This document shows, piece after piece, positions 57,519 to 64,000 of a DNA stretch of 64,000 nt. This DNA is from Agaribacter marinus (lineage in GTDB: Bacteria; Pseudomonadota; Gammaproteobacteria; Enterobacterales; Alteromonadaceae). Within the stretch, counting starts at the first letter, position 1, and every line of letters starts with the position of its first letter. The stretch covers positions 1,011,546-1,075,545 of the forward strand of contig NZ_BSOT01000005.1 of assembly GCF_030160655.1 (NCBI RefSeq). The letters run 5' to 3'. The position numbers and the translations under genes are program-made. The notes below the pieces were generated by a model. It ran no database searches and was not told the DNA's origin. It was given only the letters and a program-made list of their open reading frames with translations.

Positions 57519-60500
57519 TCCTTATGTTCCAGACCTAAGTTATCCGCTATAAGTGGTTTAACATCATTGGTGTTAAAGAACCGCATTAGCTCTAGCAAGT
57601 TCCCTGCTTGTTCATCTAAAGATTCAGCTGACGCAGCCGCTTCCTCTACCAACGCTGCATTTTGCTGCGTCATATCGTCCATTCTTTCTATACTATGACT
57701 CACTTCTTGAATACTAGAAGACTGGCCTTGGCACGCTGAATCTATATCTTTAACGATACCTGAAACTTCGTTAACTGAACTCACAATATTCATTAACGTT
57801 TCACCAGATTGTCCAACTAAGCGAGTGCCATCTGATACTTTCGCGACACTTTCTTGAATTAGGCTCTTTATTTCTTTGGCTGCATCAGCACTTCGTTGTG
57901 CTAAAGTTCTGACTTCCGAAGCTACAACCGCAAAACCTCTCCCCTGTGAACCAGCTCTAGCCGCTTCAACCGCAGCATTCAACGCTAGTAAATTTGTTTG
58001 AAAAGCAATCTCATCAATTACGCCAATAATATCCGCAATCTTATTGGAAGAAGACTCAATCTCACTCATTGCGTCAACAGCATCACCGACAACTTCCCCC
58101 CCTTTTTGGGCGAGATCTTTAGTACTATCAGATACTTCTCTAGCCACACGCGCGTTTTGAGCGTTGTCTTTAACGGTGCTAGTAAAATTCCCCATACTCG
58201 CAGAAGTTTCCTCAAGGCTTGATGCTTGTTCTTCAGTACGTTGGCTAAGGTCTAAATTACCTTGCGAAATTTCTTTTGCCGCGCTTGCAACATGGCTCGC
58301 AGATTCAGTAATCTCAATGACCATTGATTTTAGCTTGTCCATCGAGTTATTCATTGCAATTTTTAAATCTTCAAAATCAGGATCGACGTCTTGATTAATC
58401 TTGTCGTTAACATACCCTTTAGACAAGGATATTAGTGCTCGCCGTATCACTAATATTGAATGTTTTCGAGCAGTGATGTCATTCGCATATTTTACGACTT
58501 TAACCGGCGTGCCGTTCATATCAAAAATGGGGTTGTAAGAGGCTTGGATCCACACTTCCTTTCCACCTTTACCAATTCGCTTGTATTCTCCGGATTGATA
58601 CTCGCCATCATTGAGCTTTTTCCAGAAGTCTTTGTATTCCTCACTTTCTCTAACGCCAGAATCTACAAACATACCATGATGTTGACCTTTGATTTCTTCC
58701 AATGAATATTCCATTGCATTTAGAAAATTATCATTTGCATATTGAATGTAACCATTCATATCAAATTCTATCACGGCTGACGACTTACCAATGGCTTCAA
58801 TTTGTCCTGAAAAATCTGCATTTCGCATTTTATCTTGCGTAACTTCTACAGCGTATTTAACCACCTTGTAAGGTTTACCATACATATCCAGAATCGGGTT
58901 ATATGATGCTTGAATCCATACTTCTCGTTCACCTTTGGCAATGCGCTTATACTCGCCAGACAAAAATTCGCCCTGATTCAACCGCTTCCAAAAGTGCGAA
59001 TACTCCTGACTCTCTCTCAATTCATCACTCACAAACATGCGATGATGCTTACGTTTAACTTCGTCGAGCGTGTAGCCCATCGCACTCAAGAAGTTGTCAT
59101 TTGCGGTAATGATAGTGCCGTCCATTTCAAATTCTATTACTGCATACGATTTCCCTATAGCTTCAATTTGCCCCGAAAAATTAGCAAAATCCGGATCAGC
59201 CATTAAATCTTCCCATTGAACGCACGTACCTAAACGATTCTCATGTTCATCCTTTAATGCAAAAGCAGTCAATCTGAATCTTATTCCACCGATGTCTATT
59301 TCAGACTTCAACGGTAAGCTTTGCTCATTTTGAAGTATCCCGCGTTGATGCGCTGGCTTTTTATGAAAAATATCAATATTTTTACCAACTAGTTCATCAA
59401 CCTTAAAATTGGGGAAAACTGATTGAAGTTGAACTTCTCTTCGCTTCAACAACTTATGCACGGCTGGATTCAGTGAAATAATATTTAAGTCGTTATCAGC
59501 CATCATCAAAGATACTTGCGCATGCTCAACAACAGAAGCCAATCGCCCCACTTCATTCATTCGATCGGACAGGGTACTTTGCATATTTTCAAATGCTCGA
59601 AACAATGTCGAAAATTCATCTCGACCACCTGAAGGTATATGATTATCTAGCCTACCTTCAGATATGTTTTTACATAAGGTACTCGCTGTAGCCAAAGTAG
59701 TTGTGGTATTTCCAACTACCATTCCCCCTATAAACAAGGCCAATAAAGTAACAATCGAAATAGACGCTATTTCAGTATTTCGCTCTGCTGTCAATGCAGC
59801 AACTCTATCGTTGAGCCTGTCATTCAAAGCAACAGTGAGCATATCTAAGTCTTTATATACTGTGCCAATCGACAAGGTCATTCTATCGAAATATGTTGAG
59901 GCGCTATAGCTAAGAGCATCTGCAAAAACGATGTTATCTTCCGTTAGGCGAATAGATTCATTAATTGCACTCTTCACCCTTTCAAAGTCATCCGCTAATT
60001 GAACTCTAAGGTTCTCTCCTTGGCTATCACTATAATCAAAAATTTTGTTTTCATAATAAACAAATGTTGCTAACAACTCTTTCAAGTTCGCTTTTTGTGA
60101 TACCAATGAAATTTCCTGCTGACGGTTCATGCTACCTGACGCAAGTGCGACACTGCCGTTAGCCCGCATCTTTCCTAATGAGTTGCCAATTTTAGGAAGA
60201 TTTTTTGTAATCAGGAGAGCGAGGTATTTTGCATCTGCATTCACATCAAATGTAAGCATAGATTTTGCAGACATATTTGAGGAAAGCATTAACAATTTAT
60301 CTATAAGCGTATTGTGTTTCTTAATACCATCTGCTGGCGATATTTTTTGGCTGTCATTTCGCAAACTTTCCCAAACAAACTTCAGATTTTCTGCATTGTC
60401 ATAAATTTCAGATGATCCCGTCGATGCACCCGAACCAAAAACAGTGCTTTCGTCTAAAACAGTCAATAAGTTAGAAAACTTTTGTGAGGTATTTTCAGCA

Positions 60501-60772
60501 GCATTTCGCAACTCACCTATTAGTGAGGCATCACCACCAGCAAAACGGGAGTGTAAATCTCTGTGTTCAGAGGTTGATTTAAGCAATTCATATACTGCTT
60601 TTGAACCTTTCACCCCTTCAAGTTCATATTGAGTATCGTGAATAGCGACGTTTAACGAGTGTACCAACAGATAAATTACAAAAACTAAAGGGATAAGCAA
60701 AAATGAGAATGCCGCTATCAACTTGTATACCATACTTACATTTTTTAACCAACGCATTATCTTGGGCTCCAA
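57494..60772 (-). CDS. Methyl-accepting chemotaxis protein with tandem PAS domains
   Basis: 1092 residues. Membrane helix about 16-38, periplasmic helical sensor region, second membrane helix near 340-360 ([17 protein letters not shown]), HAMP, one divergent PAS ([25 protein letters not shown]), then two very similar PAS-PAC units ([19 protein letters not shown] and [19 protein letters not shown], both ending VVKYA), and a C-terminal MCP signalling domain with the conserved hairpin tip region [24 protein letters not shown] of this type often bind FAD or heme for aerotaxis. No CheB/CheR-binding pentapeptide seen at the end. Normal signalling residues intact. Confidence 0.93.
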   Translation of the reverse strand: MEPKIMRWLKNVSMVYKLIAAFSFLLIPLVFVIYLLVHSLNVAIHDTQYELEGVKGSKAVYELLKSTSEHRDLHSRFAGGDASLIGELRNAAENTSQKFSNLLTVLDESTVFGSGASTGSSEIYDNAENLKFVWESLRNDSQKISPADGIKKHNTLIDKLLMLSSNMSAKSMLTFDVNADAKYLALLITKNLPKIGNSLGKMRANGSVALASGSMNRQQEISLVSQKANLKELLATFVYYENKIFDYSDSQGENLRVQLADDFERVKSAINESIRLTEDNIVFADALSYSASTYFDRMTLSIGTVYKDLDMLTVALNDRLNDRVAALTAERNTEIASISIVTLLALFIGGMVVGNTTTTLATASTLCKNISEGRLDNHIPSGGRDEFSTLFRAFENMQSTLSDRMNEVGRLASVVEHAQVSLMMADNDLNIISLNPAVHKLLKRREVQLQSVFPNFKVDELVGKNIDIFHKKPAHQRGILQNEQSLPLKSEIDIGGIRFRLTAFALKDEHENRLGTCVQWEDLMADPDFANFSGQIEAIGKSYAVIEFEMDGTIITANDNFLSAMGYTLDEVKRKHHRMFVSDELRESQEYSHFWKRLNQGEFLSGEYKRIAKGEREVWIQASYNPILDMYGKPYKVVKYAVEVTQDKMRNADFSGQIEAIGKSSAVIEFDMNGYIQYANDNFLNAMEYSLEEIKGQHHGMFVDSGVRESEEYKDFWKKLNDGEYQSGEYKRIGKGGKEVWIQASYNPIFDMNGTPVKVVKYANDITARKHSILVIRRALISLSKGYVNDKINQDVDPDFEDLKIAMNNSMDKLKSMVIEITESASHVASAAKEISQGNLDLSQRTEEQASSLEETSASMGNFTSTVKDNAQNARVAREVSDSTKDLAQKGGEVVGDAVDAMSEIESSSNKIADIIGVIDEIAFQTNLLALNAAVEAARAGSQGRGFAVVASEVRTLAQRSADAAKEIKSLIQESVAKVSDGTRLVGQSGETLMNIVSSVNEVSGIVKDIDSACQGQSSSIQEVSHSIERMDDMTQQNAALVEEAAASAESLDEQAGNLLELMRFFNTNDVKPLIADNLGLEHKETDSCYLQ

Positions 60773-60992
60773 AAATGTTTCGACAACAAGTCATTTTGCA
60801 TTTTCATGCCTGACCAACGCAACATTACACTAAAATATTTTATAAACTTTAGTATATAACGGGCAGTGCATGAGTAACTTTAGCGAAATAAGTTGCGCCT
60901 CGAACTTGGTTAGACATAAAACGCGTAAATTCAGCATTAAAAAGAGATGACAAATGTAGAACATTTATGGGGTACTAAAAGATATAAATAGG

Positions 60993-61361
60993 CTAAACAC
61001 CTTGATTCAAGCCTAACTCGATTTGCTTTTTCTTACTCAAGCCAAGAGAGACAATACGATATGACTCCGCGATGTAATACTTAAGTTCTTCGTCTTCGGC
61101 TTCCGTGCCAAGGTACTGCTGTATCCATTTCATACCTCGTGACGCAAGATAAGGCGCGGGCCGGTAGCCATCCTTTTCACACAGAAAATAATAATTTTGT
61201 TCAGATGTCTTAAATGTAAAAGCCGGCTTGTTTTCCTTGCTCCAACCACCAACAGCAAAGACTTTTGTATCGACTTTCCAAACATGCGAATTACCCCATT
61301 GCACCACATGGTTGGTCGCCTTAAGTGACTTGCAGAAATCATTAAATTCATCGTAATTCAT
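60993..61361 (-). CDS. MmcQ/YjbR family protein
   Basis: 122 residues, the normal size. Family pattern seen: N-terminal YDEFNDFCKSLKATN, HVWKVDTKVFAVGGW, FKTSEQNYYFLCEKDGYRPAPYLASRGMKWIQQYL, and a C-terminal helix with YYIAESYRIVSLGLSKKKQIEL. YjbR-like proteins have a double-wing DNA-binding-like fold but no established role. It sits 18 bases after the GFA gene on the same strand. Confidence 0.87.
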   Translation of the reverse strand: MNYDEFNDFCKSLKATNHVVQWGNSHVWKVDTKVFAVGGWSKENKPAFTFKTSEQNYYFLCEKDGYRPAPYLASRGMKWIQQYLGTEAEDEELKYYIAESYRIVSLGLSKKKQIELGLNQGV

Positions 61362-61379
61362 GCCTTATTCCTTAGCCCT

Positions 61380-61787
61380 TTATTCCTTTCTACCTTCCGA
61401 AAAGATAGCGACTCCATCATCCAATTTACACCAACTTGCTTTATAGCTTGTGTAAATTTGTGCGTCGATTTTTACAGGAATATCATCATCAAAAAGTGCG
61501 ATGGCAATTTCCATATTTTCAATCCTTTCTCCCTTTACTCGAAAACCAATGCTCGACCCACACCGAGTACAAAAAGTTCTGATCGTGCCATTGGGTGCAA
61601 CATACTCACTAAGCTTTTCAAAACCACTATTCCAAATGAGCGCTCTAACGCCAACCAATGTACCATAAGCCGCACCATGAAATTTACGGCACATTGAGCA
61701 GTAGCAATTTGCCGCTTTTTGACTAAAGTCGTCGACTGAAAAGGTAATGTCGCCGCACAAACAACTTCCTGAGTATGTTTTTGCCAA
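61380..61787 (-). CDS. GFA family (glutathione-dependent formaldehyde-activating-like) zinc protein
   Basis: 135 residues with three Cys pairs or motifs binding zinc: SCLCGDITF, ANCYCSMCRKFHG and RTFCTRCGSSIGF, the standard GFA/CENP-V pattern. Members bind two zinc ions; formaldehyde activation is not shown for most of them, so the substrate is unknown. The start codon is ATG 61785-61787. It is cotranscribed with the YjbR-like gene by spacing. Confidence 0.9.
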   Translation of the reverse strand: MAKTYSGSCLCGDITFSVDDFSQKAANCYCSMCRKFHGAAYGTLVGVRALIWNSGFEKLSEYVAPNGTIRTFCTRCGSSIGFRVKGERIENMEIAIALFDDDIPVKIDAQIYTSYKASWCKLDDGVAIFSEGRKE

Positions 61788-61902
61788 TCTATTGCTCTCC
61801 CGATTTACGTTTGCTATTTATAACAACTGCACACCAAGAACAATATACCAAAGCCAGCAAGCTTTTCTAGCCTACTGACTTTATCAATTGATTCTTTATT
61901 AA

Positions 61903-62526
61903 TTAAAATCGATAGCTTATTCCAATGTTACTAGTCGATATTTCTAAATCACCCGCATCTTGATATTGAATACCGGCGTTCATGCCAATACCATTGTCCC
62001 ATCGATACTCCCAACCAGCTTCAAGAAAAAGGCCAACGCCATCATCATCTGCGACTTTAGTTTTTTGTAATGTTAATTCATAATTATAAAAATTAGCGCC
62101 TAATTTACCATATAAACTATTACGCTTAGACAACGCGATATTCCCTTTAGCGGCAATAACAAACGCGCTGTAATCTAACTTATCAGCTTCGATATTCAGT
62201 ATTTTGTCATTTTTCTTCGTGCATACCCATTCATCATCGGAATTTCTGTCACATTTCCAGTTATCCACATCGGTGAGACCCGAGAAGCCTAATTCAACTG
62301 AATAGTTGTCCGCAAACTGATAGTTATAATAGATGTAAGCGCCGCCAATAACATTATCATCCGCATCACCTTTATTCTTATAGTCTGCGCCACCAGCAGA
62401 TAGTTGAACGCCAACACTATGTGGCGAGTTTTTGTCTAATTTTGTTGAATCAGAAGCGGCGGTTGCCAAGCCCATAGGCAAACTTAGACCAAAAGCAAAT
62501 ACGGTACAAATTGATAATTTTTTCAT
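61903..62526 (-). CDS. Outer-membrane beta-barrel protein (OmpA/OmpW-like 8-strand type)
   Basis: 207 residues. Signal peptide about 1-24 (ending GLATAA), followed by about eight amphipathic strands (VGVQLSAGGADYKNKG, GGAYIYYNYQFADNYSVELGFSGLTDV, YSAFVIAAKGNIAL, SLYGKLGANFYNYEL, GVGLFLEAGWEYRWDNGIGMNAGIQYQD) and a terminal SYRF, whose final Phe is the barrel insertion signal. A Cys pair in DNWKCDRNSDDEWVCTKK may form a disulfide in an outer loop. Function unknown. Confidence 0.85.
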   Translation of the reverse strand: MKKLSICTVFAFGLSLPMGLATAASDSTKLDKNSPHSVGVQLSAGGADYKNKGDADDNVIGGAYIYYNYQFADNYSVELGFSGLTDVDNWKCDRNSDDEWVCTKKNDKILNIEADKLDYSAFVIAAKGNIALSKRNSLYGKLGANFYNYELTLQKTKVADDDGVGLFLEAGWEYRWDNGIGMNAGIQYQDAGDLEISTSNIGISYRF

Positions 62527-62668
62527 GTTTTTTCCTGTTCATTGTTGATGAAAACAATTATCGAAAAAAACGGGCGCAAATACTGTTTAATAACTCATAG
62601 GAAAGTGTTCAACAAAATGAAACATATTGTAAGTTTTAGTAAGGCGACGTAATTTTTTTATTCAACAT

Positions 62669-63439
62669 TTACATAATAGGCTTGGGTAGTTTTCGCCCAG
62701 TGCGTAAAAAATGTGCCCAGTCCTCTCTCTTTCTCAGTTGGCTCGCTTTAACGGCCGACTCCACATCATAAGGCACTTTAATGAATTGCACGTTCCAAGC
62801 ACTCGACGGTGAGCTGCTTTGCTTTTCAATTATCGCGTAAGCCGCACAGCTATTAAAATTTTCCATTGAATGAATAACGGGTGCGTCATCAGTATACGCC
62901 TGTAAACCGACGCTACCGGGATTTACTACGATTTGACCTGAACTTAAACTAACTGCCCGCGAAATATGCGTATGGCCACAACAAATGACAGTGCTTTTTT
63001 GTCCCGCTAATAAGCCCAATATCTCTTCGTCTTGTCTAAGGATTGGCTGTCCCTCCTCAACATTTTCAAGCAAATAAATTTGATCACTAGTTGGCGAGCC
63101 ATGGCACAGGTAAACTTCATTAGTAAGTTGGTGATCAAATGGCAAGTGTTTTAGCCAATTTAACGCATCCTCATTTACATCATCCAAGATGAATTGAAGC
63201 GTTGGGTTGCACTCGATTTCTTTAATGCTGGATTCATAGATTTGACGGTCTTGGTTTCCCGATATCGTTATAAAGTCATGCTTCATCAAAAGATTATATG
63301 TTGCCTGTGGTGCAATGGGACCATATAAAATATCCCCCAAGTTTACCGAAACATCTACGCCTCGTTTACGAATGTCTTCAATGACGGCCGTCAGCGCAAA
63401 GACGTTGCTGTGAATATCAGATACTAATGCTATTTTCAT
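62669..63439 (-). CDS. Metallophosphoesterase (YfcE/calcineurin-like family)
   Basis: 256 residues with the five metallophosphoesterase blocks in order: DIHSN (residues 8-12), GDILYGP, GNQDR, CHGSPTSDQIYLL and CCGHTHISRAV, whose Asp, Asn and His residues hold two metal ions. NPGSVGLQAYTDD is typical of the YfcE/MJ0936-like phosphodiesterase group. The substrate is not known; often cyclic nucleotides or phosphoester model substrates. Starts at ATG 63437-63439. Confidence 0.92.
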   Translation of the reverse strand: MKIALVSDIHSNVFALTAVIEDIRKRGVDVSVNLGDILYGPIAPQATYNLLMKHDFITISGNQDRQIYESSIKEIECNPTLQFILDDVNEDALNWLKHLPFDHQLTNEVYLCHGSPTSDQIYLLENVEEGQPILRQDEEILGLLAGQKSTVICCGHTHISRAVSLSSGQIVVNPGSVGLQAYTDDAPVIHSMENFNSCAAYAIIEKQSSSPSSAWNVQFIKVPYDVESAVKASQLRKREDWAHFLRTGRKLPKPIM

Positions 63440-63588
63440 TCGACATTTGTCCTTTGAAGTGTCATCAATCAGTTCCCAATGCCAAATTACTCAATTTTTA
63501 GCAGAATTAAACGTAAAGTCATGTTTGGTTATTTGGTGTTGCCTATGGGCCTTTCCCATATTCACTATGGCTCAGTGAGCTGTAAATA

Positions 63589-64000
63589 TTAGTTAAACTC
63601 AAATACCTCTAGGTCAAACACCACACTAACTGACGCTGAGAACACGATGTTTTCCTGTAAATACTGGCCTTTACTACCTGATTCATCTAACTTCATACCA
63701 CTCACCGTTATCATCTCGGTTGCGCGATTGCGACCAAATCGACCCATATTATTGCTACTGTTTAGATTAATACTGTAAATATTCCCTAATTTTGCATCAA
63801 ACGCTTTGGCAAATGACTTGCCTTTTTCTTTGGCATTTTTGACAGCGAGGGCATTTACTTCATCTTTTAACGCGGTTTCTTTAGATGACTTCATATTAAT
63901 GTTCCCAATAGAGTTAATTTTTACGCTAAGCGCAAAATCCATTAAATCACTTAACCGGGTGATATCATTCAGGGTCACTTTTAACTCGCGGTTCGCTGAA
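63589..64000 (-). CDS. SIMPL domain (DUF541) protein, 5' end beyond window
   Basis: About 137 residues of the C-terminal part are visible, with the frame running off the window edge (the codons upstream of the GTG at 63976-63978 read SANRELK without a stop). Matches DUF541/SIMPL: ANRELKVTLNDITRLSDLMD-type helix, then FSVKINSIGNINMKSSKET, ALAVKNAKEKGKSFAKAF, GNIYSINL and the final SASVSVVFDLE strand. Periplasmic family related to oxidative-stress protein YggE; function weakly known. A Cys-free fragment; no conclusion about the signal peptide is possible. Confidence 0.85.
   Translation of the reverse strand, partial: SANRELKVTLNDITRLSDLMDFALSVKINSIGNINMKSSKETALKDEVNALAVKNAKEKGKSFAKAFDAKLGNIYSINLNSSNNMGRFGRNRATEMITVSGMKLDESGSKGQYLQENIVFSASVSVVFDLEVFEFN

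Overview
The window looks like the chromosome of a marine, agar- or algal-polysaccharide-degrading gammaproteobacterium, most likely an Alteromonadales/Alteromonadaceae member (Paraglaciecola/Glaciecola/Catenovulum-like). This rests on the AT-rich base use, the housekeeping set (CysB, SdaA, RmuC, class I fumarase, PabB, SrmB/RhlE-like DEAD helicase, SIMPL protein), and a carbohydrate locus combining a very large TonB receptor, tryptophan-halogenase-like flavoproteins and GH16 lipoproteins. The genus is inference; no rRNA, tRNA, IS element, prophage or CRISPR array was seen.

Layout. (1) 1-4506, plus strand: a tightly overlapping purine catabolic operon (xdhB end, xdhC, uraD, uraH, guaD, puuD) taking guanine/xanthine through urate to allantoin, using the membrane-bound cytochrome-c urate hydroxylase PuuD. 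(2) 4518-9791: accessory region with a beta-helix protein coupled to a decapitated GGDEF gene, a DUF2306 membrane protein divergent from a membrane-anchored AraC regulator, a small zinc-ribbon membrane protein, and a double-glycine-leader peptide followed by a CPBP-type membrane protein, which is a candidate small bacteriocin module. (3) 9813-16006: housekeeping genes (flavin reductase-like, rmuC, fumarase, pabB, CoA-type Nudix).

(4) 16022-36425: candidate polysaccharide utilisation locus: LacI regulator, phosphotriesterase-like protein, TonB receptor plus surface lipoprotein with CBM-like domains, two overlapping halogenase-like flavoprotein genes, a CBM6-TSP3-GH16 lipoprotein, and a three-gene operon of planctomycete-type PSCyt1/DUF1549/DUF1553, DUF1501 and DUF2231/c-heme/LRR proteins. 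Three LacI-like operator palindromes sharing the core AACGCTATCA lie upstream of the TonB receptor (two) and the GH16 gene (one), tying the locus to one regulator. (5) 36769-40869: sdaA, cysB, a soluble histidine kinase and a membrane-anchored hypothetical. (6) 41055-45373: a second carbohydrate cluster: GH115_C-like lipoprotein, ThuA-DUF1080 protein, DM13-like lipoprotein. (7) 45400-50077: PhyH dioxygenase, MOSC protein, 3-oxoacid CoA-transferase A/B, DEAD-box helicase. (8) 50118-55409: RND exporter, LolA-like protein and outer-membrane protein under a TetR regulator, with an identical 13-bp palindrome TGACGAATCGTCA before both the exporter and tetR. (9) 55660-57360: a DUF1080-GH16 fusion lipoprotein. 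(10) 57494-64000, minus strand: a chemoreceptor with duplicated PAS domains, then small unrelated genes ending in a truncated SIMPL gene.

How it fits together: extracellular GH16 enzymes would cut a galactan, the TonB receptor and its lipoprotein import oligosaccharides, LacI senses a product, and the DUF1080/ThuA, PSCyt/DUF1501 and flavoprotein genes suggest a further, possibly oxidative, route for modified sugars. The most novel-looking elements are the GG-leader peptide module, the DUF1080-GH16 fusion, the degenerate-plus-intact halogenase pair, and the LacI and TetR operator sets.
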